Below are positions 1-14,200 of a DNA stretch of 64,000 nucleotides, in pieces; within the stretch, counting starts at the first letter, position 1; the number at the start of each line of letters is the position of its first letter. The notes under the pieces were generated by a model that was given only the letters and a program-made list of their open reading frames with translations, did no database searches and had not been told where the DNA came from. This DNA is from Rotaria sp. Silwood1 (lineage: Eukaryota; Rotifera; Eurotatoria; Philodinida; Philodinidae). The stretch is from contig CAJNOP010000032.1 of NCBI GenBank assembly GCA_905250075.1, positions 1,738,667-1,802,666 of the forward strand, in the 5' to 3' direction. The position numbers were made by a program, and so were the translations under genes.

Positions 1-155
1 TTGTTTCATATTTTAAACCTACAAGACTCCCACTAACAGCTTTTTTTGATATCCATGACAATAAAATCTCACTTTGACTTCTTAGAACTTTAGGACTTTT
101 TCTTTCTTTCAAACGAAAAAGAAGTCTTCTAGCTATTGATAAAGAATTTTCTTGT
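1..155 (-). CDS. Possible partial exon at the left edge, unknown product
   Basis: On the minus strand one frame stays open from just downstream of the channel gene's stop to the window edge. It reads like a basic, Ser/Lys-rich protein (…SIARRLLFRLKERK…). There is no ATG, and the only candidate boundary is a weak CAAG acceptor near 145-150. It could be an exon of a following gene or chance openness in AT-rich DNA. I recognise no domain in it. Confidence 0.25.
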
Positions 156-165
156 GATTGTTTTT

Positions 166-2567
166 TTAATTTTGGAAATGAAGAAAATAAAACCAATATA
201 AAATATTAAAAAGAATAAAACTAACTGGAAATACAATACGAGCAAACACATCAAGTTCACTTCGACTATTTATACCAATACGTGATGTACGTTTACGTAT
301 AGAACGTTTATACTTTGTATTTCCAGATATACAAAACCAAAGTCGACGTACATAACGACAAATATTGCTTAACCATGGATTTCTATTTATTTGAATAGTT
401 TTCTCATTTACATTTGAAGAAGGAGGATAGAACATTGATGGACGACGAATATAATCAAGTATTTCTGCATTTTCTTCATTTGATAAGACACCATCTAAGG
501 AATCTGGAAAATATGTTGATGGATCACCATAACCAAACTATAAAATCGACATATAAAATTACTTTATAAAAAAAAAAGAAATTGAACTTAATAAAACCTT
601 TGTAAAATAATGAACAAAAGCAAATTGAAGTAAAGAAGCAAGTAAAAATGCATAAGTTACAATAACAAACCAATCGAGTGCTGTAAGATAAGGAACAGCA
701 GCCGTATAATTTCGTATATCAAAACTTAGAGTTGTTAAACTAAGAAAAGTCATAACACCAATATTCACTCGATCAGCTGTTGCTTCACGATGAATAAAAA
801 ATGCAACCCATGAAAGAATAACTAACATAGAACTTGGAACATAAACTTGAAGAATATAATAACCCATATGCCGTTTAAGAACAAAATCCACACGAAGAAT
901 TGAAAAATTTCCTATCATAGAAAATAAATAGTATATTTTATTATTAACAGAAAATAATCATGATCACAAAATATTTTCCGATAATTACAAGAATTTTTTT
1001 TTCTTTATTATTACAAAACAAATCGATACAATGCTCGAGACGAATTAACGATTAGTTTCTTGAATCTAATGTTGAAAACTCTTCTATTATTGATTTAGAA
1101 TTTTTTGCAAAACATACATCTACCATATATTGTATTTAATCACAATAAACTTTTGTCGAATGAAAATAGCCTATCTGAATCACATCAGTAAAAATAAATC
1201 ATTTGATAATACTCAGATTCTTATTTAGTCTAAATTATAATTCGTTTTGATCATGAGTGAGATTTCTATAATTCTTATTTTGAAAATAAATTAAGAATAA
1301 AGAAAATATTATCATTCTCAAAAATTAGGTTTTATGAAAAATGTAATGTTCTATATTCAAAACAAAATATTCATTTGTATGTAAAAAATAAATTAATAAA
1401 AACAATTCATTTTACTATTATTTTTAATTCGAATTTACAGAAATCTGTAGAGAATTTCAAAGCGCATGTTGCGATGAAAAACTCGAAATGTCATGTTGTA
1501 CTTCTGTAGAGATATAAGAAATAAACATTTAAAAAAATATTTGTACTATTTGAACATGATAAATTCGATAAGTATGTGTTCAAACATTTAATCGAAATTA
1601 TTTCAAATTTAGAAATTTCTTCTTTCATTAAATAATTTTTTATTATCAACTATTTCTACATATATTTTATAATCGATTTCTTTTTATTACATACGTCCAT
1701 TCATATTCCTAATTTCATCATATTGTGGATATTTAATAAGATCAAATTGTGATAATAAAACTTTTGCATCAAAATTAACACTCTTATTATTTCCTAAACG
1801 CCAACCATATTCAATATCTGATGCTGCATTAGCAACTATCAACAAAAAAAAAAAAGAAAACTATTTAAAATATAATCTTATGTTTATCGTTTTACAGCTG
1901 CCAATAAGTAATTGACAAATTTGTGTATCAACAGGAAATCTTTTCAAATTCATATTACATCTAGCTTTTACTGTTATTCTATAAATAAATAAAAAAAATG
2001 AAAAGAATAATCGAACAATATTGTTTTTTTGTTTTGTTACCGTGATGAATACCATATTGAACCATCTGGAAAAAGACGCCATAAACGATTACTTGTCGGT
2101 ATTGTATGTAAATAAGAATATTTAGAATTATAAAATACTGTATCAGGTCTCCAAAGACGTTCAAGCATACGTGTTGATAATGAAAGAACACCAACTCCTT
2201 CAGCAAATTGAAGACGTTCATCACGCCATCGTTGTCGAAAATAACAATTCATTGTATATGACTAAATATATTATAAAACAAAATACAAAACAAAGAAAAT
2301 TTATTTATTTCATACCAACCATATCCATATCTTGAATAGGACCAAATGAACTAACTAATATATCAAAATTAATTTTTGTTGGACCTTCTATATAAAATAA
2401 ATGTCTATAAAATAAATAATATTAAATATTTATATTACCTCCAAAATTCGGTCGAATATGTGCTTGATAATCTTTTAAAAGTCCATCAAGTATTGTTGTT
2501 ATTTGATATGTATGTCCTAATACACTGGTTATATTATCATTATAAAATGTTTCATTCTCAAATGATT
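166..2567 (-). CDS. Cys-loop ligand-gated ion channel subunit, GABA-receptor (GRD-like), 5' end uncertain
   Basis: This is a pentameric neurotransmitter-gated channel subunit in the plasma membrane. Exons on the minus strand are 2567-2439, 2387-2320, 2261-2041, 1978-1896, 1835-1695, 911-598 and 537-166; all phases join. The extracellular part has the ligand-domain motif SSFGPIQDMDM and a Cys-loop with exactly 13 residues between cysteines (CNMNLKRFPVDTQIC). Exon 911-598 holds TM1, TM2 (DRVNIGVMTFLSLTTLSF) and TM3. The last exon holds a short intracellular loop and TM4 ending FARIVFPVSFILFNILYWF. The segment before TM2 reads REATADRV, lacking the PAR of classical anion channels and resembling insect GRD. 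Signal peptide and first exon were not found; the 2567 boundary is the nearest in-phase acceptor. One intron (912-1694) is unusually long. Confidence 0.88.
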
Positions 2568-2639
2568 CTACATTATTTATTATATACATATATAAAATCA
2601 ATTTTGTTATGATGACTATATACATTTTTATTTTGTATT

Positions 2640-5600
2640 ATCATTCAACAAAATCCGTATTCTATATTATTATTTTTAACACCGGCTGTTATTTACAGCT
2701 GTAGCTTGAAGTCATACCAATCAAGAAAGTTGTTTCGATTCTATGGGAGAAAAAATAATAATAATTATGCACATCAATAGATTGTGTTTTTTTTTTTTAA
2801 TTACAGAAAATTGTTTTTTTTTCTAGTGACCTATTTTCTATAGAATTTGATCGACGAAAGGAAAAGGCATAATGTCAATATATATTCTTCTTATATACGG
2901 AACATCTTAGCAAATAATAGTAGTAATGAAGTTTTTTTAACCAGCTGTTTCGTCTTAGATTCAATCGATTAAGCATAAAAGAATAGCTTTAACTCAAATG
3001 ATAGATAAATCTAAGAAAGATTTCTATGTTCGGCATTGAGCGAATACTCGATTATTATATTAATATGATAATTAAATAGACGAGCTTGAGTTTTATATAA
3101 CAAAGCGCAATATATGACGTTAGAAGTTACTTGACTGACATCAAAGAATTTTGTTTTTAGAAGTATAAAATTATATTGTTAATTACATAAATATATTTGA
3201 TAGTACTCTCATACATTTATCAACTCTTTTTTTTCTACAGTCACAGTCCTAATTAGATGATAATGCTATTACAAAATATATTTGACTAATATCAAGGTAA
3301 CAGCAAAGATTTATTGCCTTATATTGTTATTCCTAATTCAGTATTCTAATGATCATTTATATCTTCATTGGGAATCTCAAACACTAAGAATTGTTTCTAC
3401 ATGGCTGCTATAGATCATGTGTTAGAAACGTTGATTAATATTCACTTATCAACTGAGCCAAGATAGATGAATAGTACTGAAATTTATTATGATTCTCTCC
3501 ACAAAAGTCTAAGATTTAGTAACAGCATAATGTCATATCGAACCGTCTTCTAACATTTTTCGAGTTTATGCGATAGTTCGTCTTTCCTACTCGACATTCG
3601 CTTGAATGGCAATCTAGTTATACTTGACTACCGAGAAATCAAATAAAAAATAGAAAAAAATTATATTTAAATGGTTGTCTAATTTGATCATCGAAATCTT
3701 TCACAGCACATCTCTTGAATAAAAACTAATTAAATATACTATTATGCTTTACAAAATATCTATAGAATGTGAGTTTTACAATATTTTTCTCTTCCGTATA
3801 ATTTTTCATAATGGCAATCCTATGTCTACGCGTATCATATGTGTGCTTTTGCAATGTATATAGCGCACGAATGAATTGAAATATTTGAAACAAAGAGATT
3901 TCTCTGAGATTTACTTTTAAATTGAGATTAAAAGTTGTACTAAATAGTAATGTGTCAAATCTTAAAATAAACTTGCACAAAACCGAATAATATTCTTTCA
4001 ATAATTAAATTAAACAAAAAAAAGATCTAAAGAAGTTCTCCCTACTAATAGAAATCAACGCTATATTCAATTGTGTCATTAATACTAATAGAGATAAAGA
4101 ATATAGGTTTTCTCTACACGCATAGTCACTTTCACGTCCCTATCTGATTTAACAATTATAAAAAGAAATCAGTAAAATATGATGTTTATCATTCCTAATT
4201 TTAATTCTTTTTTGATATATGTATGCATAATTTGATTAATGTATTGACATTATCTGACCACCTGTAATTATTTTTCATCATGATCGTATGATAATGAAGT
4301 TTTTCTCTTTTCACTCTACCATCAACGGTAATAATAATTCCAGATTTATCACTTTCAAAATGAAATATCAACGAAAAAAAATCTGATTTAAGTAAAGCTT
4401 GCAAAAAGGTTTATAAATTTCTTCTTGTTAGAATTGAAGGCCTTTTTTTAAGATATAACAAGCAAACGAGAGAATTATAAATTCAATTTAACACTTCTTC
4501 TTTTGTATTGAATGACGACGTAAGGTCATAGCAATGTAATGAAATTTTTTACGACACAAAATAAATAAGAACTTTGTAGGGTATATGTATACGAAAAAAA
4601 AATCTTTAATGGAAAAATAATGAAGGAAGTCTGTGTGTAAACAATACAAGAAGACTTGTAGATTCTCTCGCATGCATCCGATTGCCATACTTAATCAACG
4701 AAACAAAGTAGACAAAATCAGAATTTTCAAACAGTAACGCTTTGCATTTGATCATCTTGATATTTCTATTCATGACTTCTCTATGATTGCAAGTCAAAAT
4801 ACAATTGAGATCTGTTGATGAAAAACTATGCTATCTGCTGTGAATATCTCAGTTAAATGATCCCACGCCGTTAAACATCATCGCCATCGTCATCGTCGAC
4901 GTCGATTCCATCTAAGGCGTGTGAGTTTCTATTATTTTTCTCCAGAAAATCATAATGAGCAAGATATTTTTGATAATGATCTAAACAGAGACATCAATAT
5001 TCACCAAACATCAACCCTACATTCAATGCTGTTATTCAAGGACAATAGCATCCATCAACAAAAAATCATAGTACAAACCGTAATGAGGTATTTAATTGTT
5101 AGAACAGTATTTATATACTACTATAGTACTCATGATTGTGATTTTTGACAATCCCGATAAAGTGAAAGGAATTCAATATTTATATATAAGTCCATAGCTG
5201 ATATCTTGGGACAATCACGAAATTCAAAGCATCAAAAGAAAATGAAGAAGTTCAATGCATTCAAGATGTATAAATATTTTAGATATCTATACATTATAGC
5301 TATCATGCAGCCCAAGGCCATGAAGGAATTCAAAGAACTATAGGTATATGCATCTTGTAACTATCATCAAAATCAAGTAGAATGGAGGAGAGTTTAGAAA
5401 AAAGAAGAGTGTGAGTGTTGGAATTCTTTTCTTTCATACCCATAAATAAACCATGCATCCACCTTCATTTTTCTTGATTTCCTTGAGTTTACTAAATTCC
5501 ACACCAGTCTGGAAGGTTGATGCCATTGATTTACAGATATATCTTGCATTCCTCAAAACCTATGATAATGATAAGGTATACATATCTAGCTTTTTTTTTA

Positions 5601-6240
5601 CATGCTTTGAATTTTTTGATTTTCGTTAATTTTTCTATGTAACCGAAGTTAGCACCCGACTCGAGTTTTTTTGAAGAATGATTCTCTTCATTCAGTGAGC
5701 CAAATGCAGCTCGACAAGTTCTATCGAATGTTCCAATTAGAATTTTACAGAAGCTAACTGGAACAAATCACAGCTAAAATAGCGGTTTTATCCTAACGTC
5801 AGACGGTGCATGACGAAATCAATTGATCAGTTTGGGTGAAACTTAAATGATTGAGGTTACTACTTGAACTACTATAATTGTTTATCATTTGTTCAAAAAT
5901 CAAGATAGAATATGTTCAATGTCTACGTATGCTAGGGCGCAACTGTCAAAGGTAGTGTCTGTCACGCAGAGCAAGTGCGTATGAAACAGAGTGTTTAAGA
6001 GTAGCTTTTCGTGCGCAACTGTACTAGATCTGCAGTTGTCTGTGTTAATGTCAGTGTGTGACTATCGTGTGAATGTGAGTGATAGTGAATAAGCTTTTCT
6101 GTATACTAACTATGGACACATTCTTGAACCATTGCGATTTCGAATTGACCAGAAGCTTTCTCGACACACTGTGACATCTTTTTTAAAGTAACAATGACAA
6201 TTTTCTTTATTTTTATGACTGATTATCATAATTAACCGAC
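2640..6240. other. Gene-poor stretch upstream of the channel gene
   Basis: About 3.6 kb of AT-rich DNA without a convincing gene. The channel's first exon or promoter may lie in its left part. Near 4860-5140 on the plus strand a His/Arg-rich frame is followed by GTGAGT, a CTCCAG acceptor and about 50 open codons (ENHNEQDIFDNDLNRD…). This could be an exon relic, but I cannot assign it. Confidence 0.4.
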
Positions 6241-6246
6241 AATAAA

Positions 6247-7876
6247 TGGGGAAAGAATCAGCGAAGCAAACAAAATCCTAGTCATACAAGTGTAGAGCAA
6301 GACAATAGATATTCATCAACAATAGTAACCAAGACGTTATTTACTCATGATGAATTTCAATTTAACTGCACCTAAGTCTGATATCAGTCCATTAAAAGTT
6401 CATACGAACATATCAGGGAGGCTTTTTCTGTTTTCAAACATTACACTTTTTTTCTATGAAAGTACTCATTTGAATCATCGATTCGCATTGCTTCTGTGCG
6501 TGATGCTGATCGAAGACAAAATCCAATAAAGAAGCGTAATAGACGAAGATTTGTTATTTATATACTTTTCTTTTATAATTCTCCTGTATTTTTTACAGAC
6601 TTTTTGGTTGCTGTTATTGTACTATCTCACCAATGTGTGTATTTTTTTCCGTACTTGGTTGTCTACTTGTGTGATAGCAATAGCTGCACTTGCTGTTGGA
6701 TTATTGGTTAAGTTAAGTCCAACAACAACTACTTCTACAAGCACTTTGAAACCCTCTGGTAATTCTACTAATGTCAATATTATATCTTCCATCTAATTCA
6801 CAAATTTCGTAAGTTTATTTGTATGAAGAGGAAAGAAATTACATATATTCTGCACAGTTCAGTCTTAGTTATTGTCTGTAACTTAATTCATTGTTCATGA
6901 ATCGAGACAAAAACTTTTTTCAACGATTGTCAAAAGTCACAGCAAAACCTAAAATATTCTTGTTCTTAAGAGCATATTTGAGAAAACCTCATTCTTACTC
7001 CCTTTTTTCTCTGATAAGAAATGCGTTTGAAATATGTCTCAATAATTATTTAAAGAATCTAGAATTGCTTTTGTCTTACTCCAACGAAACAATATCAATA
7101 GCTTGAAAAATTTGTAAGAACACAAATAATAGAACATATAAGTACGAGAATTCGTAGTTGAACTTTGATTCAAAGTTGTTGTATATCAAAATGTTCTCTA
7201 TCATTTCGATTGTGTTAAAATTTTTAATAACATCCAAAGAAACATTTCTCATTGTTGCTTTGTATTTCTAACAATACTTTATCGTTTAGTATTCAATATC
7301 AATATTCTGGCAAATGGTAATGCTGAAACAGTTTCTTATCAGATGGGTACAGGTGTCACTAGTCCTACTGGATGAGACTACGGTGGAAGGATCACCCAAG
7401 CGTATTACAACAATAGTCTGTTTACGGGTTAACCGTTGACAATGTCTGCGACTACGTAAGATAAATATCAAATTTCTTGTATCGAATTTTTCTTTCTTCA
7501 TTGATCGAGGTCGTTGTTTCTTCCATGGCGATCAATCAGCAAACAATCTGTCTAACTGATTACACTGATTATTCTCTTATCGATAGTGGACTAGTAAAAT
7601 TTAATCTTTCAGCATGATTGGGTTGTTAATCGACTCAAAATGATTCGGCTATGGTTTCGTTGACTTTTTATAATCAAGCTAATCAAATAATAGGTAATGT
7701 TACAAGTATTGGGCTTGTTTTAGCTGCTGATCGACGCAATCAAACAGTGTTTGTCTGTCGACACACCACTGGGTTTGTGCCTACTGGTGCTCGTTCAATA
7801 ACTGTGCTCGTCATACTTACTCATTTTGAAGGAAACTACAACAATGGCTATATCGACAACATCGATTGTTTCTTAT
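6247..7876 (+). pseudogene. Broken gene for a single-pass membrane protein with a C-terminal beta-sandwich-like domain
   Basis: Readable pieces in order are: a polar N-terminal frame (6247-6374) ending in a stop; a basic segment, RDADRRQNPIKKRNRRR (about 6498-6550); a likely intron ending in TTTTTACAG at about 6600; a membrane anchor, WLSTCVIAIAALAVGLLVKL (6650-6715); a Thr/Ser linker; then, after a long intron-like gap (GTAAGT near 6809 to TTTAG near 7290), a domain starting NGNAETVSYQMGTGVTSPTG and ending GARSITVLVILTHFEGNYNN. In-frame stops interrupt it near 6796, 7374, 7430 and 7605-7620. The order suggests a type II membrane protein with an extracellular domain, now a decayed copy. The family has no function I can name. 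Confidence 0.6.
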
Positions 7877-7879
7877 AGC

Positions 7880-10145
7880 AATGAACTGGAAAAATATAAG
7901 TTTTCGCCATTGAAAAAAATTCTTGTATATTTAATTCGTTCTCATAAGAAAACTCATCTGATCAATCTTTGTTTTCACATTAGAGAATGAAGCATTATAT
8001 ATTACTTGAAAATACATCTTTGCACGTATACATCATGATGAGATGAAAATGTCTTCGTATGAAATTTCATTCTCTAATTATTGATCTCATAAATGCGTGA
8101 GGTGATTTCAATGTATGAAATCAACCCTTTTTATTCGATTTTTAAGAAGATTTTTGTGCGTGCGGTTGTGCTCATGCATTTATGTTTCAATATATGGCTG
8201 ATGAATGAACGAATTACTCTGGGAGTCTAAACTTAAAAAATAAATTAAAACATAAAATAAGTGTTCTTTTTTCATATAAAAATATTTATGGTTCGTGACT
8301 TTCACGCACATGCTCTCTACTTGTTCTTCATAGAAATGAACTAAACTCTTTTGAAAATTTGTCAAAATGTGTTCAACTCCTCATGTAGTTCTATAGATAT
8401 ATAGAACTATTCTCTTATTCTTAGCAAATGAAGTATTTCGTAACAGCAGATTAAACAGATTGTAATGAGTAAGTGCCATACGACAAATTTATCATTGATT
8501 TTAAAAACTAATTGTTGACAATTACTGATTTCGTGAGTAGCTTCGAACTCAACAATAAAAGGATCAACTGTATGTCTGGATGACTGTTGGTTGTCATTCA
8601 TTCATGACACTGAATCATATTGGACATTCAAAAATTTATTTAAATAGGGCACTTCCATTTGATGATGAACAATGAAATGCCAGATTAAGAAACATTACAA
8701 TACTTTTCATAGGACTTAAAATTTCGATATATGGATTGCTTATAAAATGTCAAATCAAGCCTAGACTTTTATTTTCGTTTTGATGTAGATAGCAAATAAA
8801 TTTGATGTTGCTTGATGATCTTGGGTTTTCATATCAACTTATTCCGTTCTTTTCATATATTGATGCCCACGATAATGATTATAGGTACTGAAACAATCAA
8901 AAGCGTCCCTGTCCACTGCCATAAATAGCTGTAAATTGAAGTTTGATAAGCGCATTAGTACGACCGTGTTCTATCGTGTTGTACACAGTGCATGAAGGAC
9001 GTGACACAGTCGGAACATCGTGGATTCGACAGCAAATTGTATGAAACGACTGTATATAGTACCGTTTTTTAGTTGCATTGATGACTGTAAGCATGTTTCC
9101 TGTGAACACTTTCCCATGTAATATGCCAATATATGATGATACACACTCATTTACGATTCTGCTTGTTCGGCTAGGAAAGTAATTCGGAAATTGTTTCATT
9201 TCTTTTCATTCCATCTTTTAATGCAAACCAAAGGCTAAGATAAAGATTATGTAGATAGGAAACATAGCCTATATGTTAATGGCAACTGAAGGATGTATTT
9301 ACTATAGTATCTTTTCTCTTTCTGTGTTTTTTCACGTTAAGTTTCGAGTGACTGTAGTAAACAGTATCATCTGATACTGCTTGAAATTGATAAAAAGAAA
9401 ATGCTTGTTTTTCTGAATTAGGAAACGTACTCATTTCATGTCACTTACTGTGAGTTCCATATATGACTTGAGGATGGACGTGCGTATGATGTCTCTATAT
9501 TACATTTGAGAATGTATACCTCAATATGAATGTAATGGCGCATCTACTAAAGATAAATAATCACATACTTCGTTAAATAATAACAGAAGATATGAATTAG
9601 AATTGCAACAAATACAAATCGTTTCGAAAAGTCGTAATGGCTTGCAATATATACCAAATAGATAACACGTTATAAATTCATCATAACTAATGAAACAAAC
9701 TACGTCCTCATTTTAATACTACAATCTACTAATATGATCATATTGATGATGTCGGTCTGTTTTACGTACTGCTTTATTGGTGCTGTTACTTAAAATACAC
9801 TCGCTTTCGATCTGCAATTAGGATATGATTAAATACAGGGCCACAGAAACTTCAATATGAACTACGATATGGATTCAAATCTGGCAAATCGATTTTGTCG
9901 GTTGATTGTTCATTGTCGAAGAAGAAGAGGAGGGCTCTTTGAAAAATCGAATTCAATAATAGAATATAGTCTGTTTTTTTTTTAATTTTATTGAATTGAT
10001 AGAGCATTTATTCATAAACATGTTGCAACAAAGTTATTAAATATGATAATTACTAATACAAAAAAAAAAAAAAAAAAAAGTATCAGTAATAAATATTACT
10101 AATAAAAAAATAATGCCTCATCTTGTATAATTTTGTCATAAAAGT
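7880..10145. other. Noncoding stretch with two unsupported open frames
   Basis: No recognisable gene. Two minus-strand frames were noted: 8601-8407 (64 codons, hydrophobic C-terminal half) and 9199-8897 (100 codons, richer in GC than its surroundings). Neither shows a known motif or splice context. A run of 18-19 A at about 10061-10079 lies just beyond the end of the leucine-rich-repeat gene. Confidence 0.4.
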
Positions 10146-10149
10146 TTTA

Positions 10150-11268
10150 CTATTGAATTTTTTTCATAAAAGCTTTGTATTTAGATTTGTATGAAATCTT
10201 AAATGTGACAAAGAGTTGCTTTATTAAATCATGATCATCAAAATAATTATCGTCAATGGATAAAAAACGAAGCGTCCGTATAACGAAAAAATCCGATGGT
10301 AAAGTTATCAATTTATTGTCATTAAGATCAAGTTGATAAAGATTCCTAACACGTTCAATTCGTGGTGTCACAAGTCCAATATAATTCATATCAAAATAAA
10401 AAGATTTTTCACTACTTGTTCCATTACCTAATGTTTGAATGCCATCAAGTCTTTTTAAATTATTATTTGACATATATAGATAAATTAATTGAGGTAAATC
10501 ACGAGGTAAACTTTCAATTGAACAACCTCTTGCATCCAAAACTGCAAGAGATTGAAGACCATTAAGTTGTTGTACTGAACGAAGATATGGATTATTTTTC
10601 AATGTTATTTGTTGTAATGATCGAAGATGTTTAATAGTGATTGGTAATGATGTTATATTATTGAAAGGTAAATATAACATAAGTAATAAAGATAAATTAT
10701 CAATAGAATCTGGAAGAGTTGTAAGACCAACATTGGATAATTTTAATGTTTGTAAATTTGTTAATTTACCTAACTGTTCCGATAAATGAGTAATATTAGT
10801 ATTATAGATACTCAATTCCGCTAATGATAATGGAAAATATTCGATCACATCGGATTGTTGACAATTACAACAATGAAGACATGTGTTTTGTATATATAAT
10901 CGTTTCAAATGTTTTAAACAAAAGATTGTAAATGGAATGACTTTCTGATTAACAATATTTAAACGATAAATATGCCCATCCTTGTACATCAAACCATATG
11001 TCTTAGGATACCGTTTGTATGGATTAAGAGGAACATCAAATGGAAATGACTCAATAATATCTTCATCATGTTCAAACATAGAACAATTAGGCAATAAATC
11101 TATGTGTGAAACATTTTTAATGTCAAAAAATATAAGCAAAATTTTATTGAATAGAAATCTTTACTACTTACTAGATTTTAGATTAGTCAAACTTGCAGAA
11201 ACAGTCGAATGGAGTTGTATTAAAGAAGCAAAAAACACATGGAAAATCAACAATTGTTGTTTATTCAT
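10150..11268 (-). CDS. Secreted leucine-rich-repeat protein
   Basis: Two exons (11268-11172 and 11099-10150) join in phase 1 and give about 348 residues. Exon 1 encodes a signal peptide (MNKQQLLIFHVFFASLIQL…VSA), so the mature protein enters the secretory pathway; no membrane anchor is seen. A Cys-rich segment (NTCLHCCNCQQ) precedes the repeats. At least seven LRRs of the LxxLxxLxLxxNxLxxLP type follow, for example LTNLQTLKLSNVGLTTLP and LYQLDLNDNKLITLP. LRR arrays are protein-binding surfaces; the partner is unknown. The intron uses a textbook GTAAGT donor and leaves an in-frame ATG downstream, so a single-exon model would miss the signal peptide. Confidence 0.85.
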
Positions 11269-11289
11269 TGTGTTTGATCCAATCGAAAT

Positions 11290-14200
11290 CTAAAATATTT
11301 GTTATTTGCCAATAACATATATATTAAAATATTACAAGAAGTAAAACATCTTTTTTTTAAGAAAAAATAACATTTGACCTTCTGTTTTCTTTTTAACTGT
11401 TTTAAGTTTTATTTTAAGAGTACCAATTTTTATGTTTCTTACGTTTCGATATAACTTTATTGTCTTACTGTTTACTCAAAAAGATGATTACAAACAACCT
11501 CTGAAATGTATCTGAATTTTATAGACATTAACGTTACATTTTATTTGTCGCCATATGTTCGACTATACTATATAACTCATGAAAATATTTTCGTTTTAAC
11601 AATGTAATATCTAACACGCATGTATTGGGAAAAAACCAAGTAATCGATAAATTAGTATGAAAACAATAGATGATAAATAATTTGAGTTGAATAAAAGATC
11701 AGTCCAATCATATAAGGTTATCTATGTACTCAATAATTATCGTCGTCGTGACTATCAGAAACCTACGCAATTATGACTAACACAGTTGCATCATATTTAT
11801 GTAATGCTGTAATAAAAAAAAGGAAATTATGAATCATAAAAGCGAATACATGCTAGAATGTCCTTTTGAAAATGTCCTCAGACAAAATGTACTTTATTTT
11901 TTCCGTCCTCTCACATACATATACATGTAAGGACGAAAAACTAAAGGATATTTTCGAAAGGACATTCTAGACTGTTACCATAAAAGCTACACTTCATTCT
12001 GTTTATTGACTGAATATTCATAGATCATGTGATCGTTCTGTTTGATCTGTTTTTCAAATAAAGCACAAGACATTAAATAGTACGTTCACTTAATCATTTG
12101 TTTTTGTCAATTGCATGTTAAGATAAACAAGACTATGATTTACTTCAGAAAACGAATAACTTAATCGAAACATTGGGCTTAAGGGTATCCTCCTTTTTTT
12201 TTGACTCGAAACAGCTTATTACTACACAGTTAATAAAATTAAGAATATTTTTTCATAGTAATCATATTGAAATTCATTTCTTTTTACTTAGCATAATGCA
12301 AAATACCAGTTTTTTCAATTCCAACTACTTACGAACTCCCTCTAACATTGTTCGATCGAGCTGAAATTTTTACCACAGACACGTGCAAGTACCTTTTTAG
12401 TGGTAAAATCGGGCTATTTTCTTTTTGATTGGTTGTATCCTTTTCGAAAATTAGAATTTGGTCAAAAAAATGGAGAGAGTCGGATATCCTGAAGATTGAT
12501 GGAACAAGTTAATCATTGAGTTGATGAAATACGTATATTTTTTTAAAATTTTATTTGGCATAAATATATATAGTAATTAACCAAGGTTCTCCGTTATATC
12601 ATCTACCATATATGCAAGAGGTGTAAAAATGTAGATCACAAACACAGGTTATCTCAACTACTTAAATACAATGATAACTATGCGAAAACACGGCTATCAT
12701 TCCTTTAAGCACGAAAAAAAGTTGTATACTAAATTTTGTGTTACTCACAATCGAACACATGACTTATTTTTGATTTTCTAACATGTAAGTGAAACTTAGT
12801 TGTATCCTATTTCTATATGCCTCTAAGTCTTGGGCATCAACACGATGATTATTCTTATGCTACTTCTATTTAATAGAAGATTCTTTTATGAAACTTCTAG
12901 GCAATTATTGCGCAATTACAGACAAATCTCAATTCGCCAAACTATGACTCAGTTCTGATCTCCAACAGCTGGTAGATAATTCTCTCTCACACGAGTTGTC
13001 ATAGAAACATGATAACAGGTATAAAAAGGATTGATGAAACAATTTCATCCTATTTTCTACGACGAACATTCCTTTTTTTTCTAAAATAACCTATACGATA
13101 GAATAAAATTCTTGTTCCGTGAAATTTCCTTCTCAGGAATAATATAAGGTTCAATATGATATAAATAGACTCAACATACTTGATATGAATGATGAGTAAT
13201 AGAGTTTAATATAAATATTCCAAATCACCTTATCAAGTTTATTCTCTTGTTTTTATTTGATATGCTACTGTGTGGTGTTTGTAAATCAATAAAACACAAA
13301 AATATAATAGAAATTCAAAAGATTATATAGTGACAAATAGTCGAGAATATTCTCCGTGCACAGACAACCCTTAGAAAGTATCAACATAAAAAAAGTAAAA
13401 ATAACCGTGTCTAAGTAAAAAGGGCATACTTCAAAAAAAAAAAAGAAAGAGAAGAAAACTTTAAACTTTTCGTTCTTATCATTTAGAAAGTGTTTAAATT
13501 TAATATTTCTCTAATACGCTTCAAAAGTTACAGAAAATTCGTTGAATAGTTTTTAGTTAATGGTTCAAATAATTTAAATAATATAGACCAGTTTTGTTCG
13601 CAAAGTATAAAGGCAAATGAAAATAGAAAAAAAAAATTGAAGCGTTTATGAATCTTTTTTTCTTATATTACTATTCACGTGAATCATTGGTACGTATCGA
13701 ATTAGTAATAGAAAAATAAGAAAGTATAGAGAAAAGGTTAAAAAAAAATACTTACGTCAATGCATTATAATCAATTTCTGATGATTTAAATATAAATTTG
13801 TATTTTATGTGCATTTACGATAGTCTTTCGAAAACTATGTAGAATGAACGATTGTCTTTTAAGATATATGTTTATTTAATAGCTTGATTAACTGTATCAA
13901 ATCATTGATATGACAACGAATTTTGTTTTATATAATGATGCAAGTTAATAAAATACATTTTAGTTAGAACATCAAATCACAAAGTATTTTCATTCTTATA
14001 TTTTTGACTTGGATGTATGATAAAAATACGAATTAAAAGATTGAAAATATGCATCTTGTATTAGATTCAGTATAATTCTCGGCGTTTGATAGACAAAACT
14101 TCAATAGATTAAGTTTAATCGAATAATAACAATATGAAATTTGTTTGTCTTTGATTCATCAGTGTTGTATTACTAGATACATTTCAAAAGACGTATAACA

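Noticed and set aside
8897..9199. 100-codon minus-strand frame with slightly higher GC
   Set aside because: No homology that I can name and no flanking exon signals; kept only as a note in the region entry.
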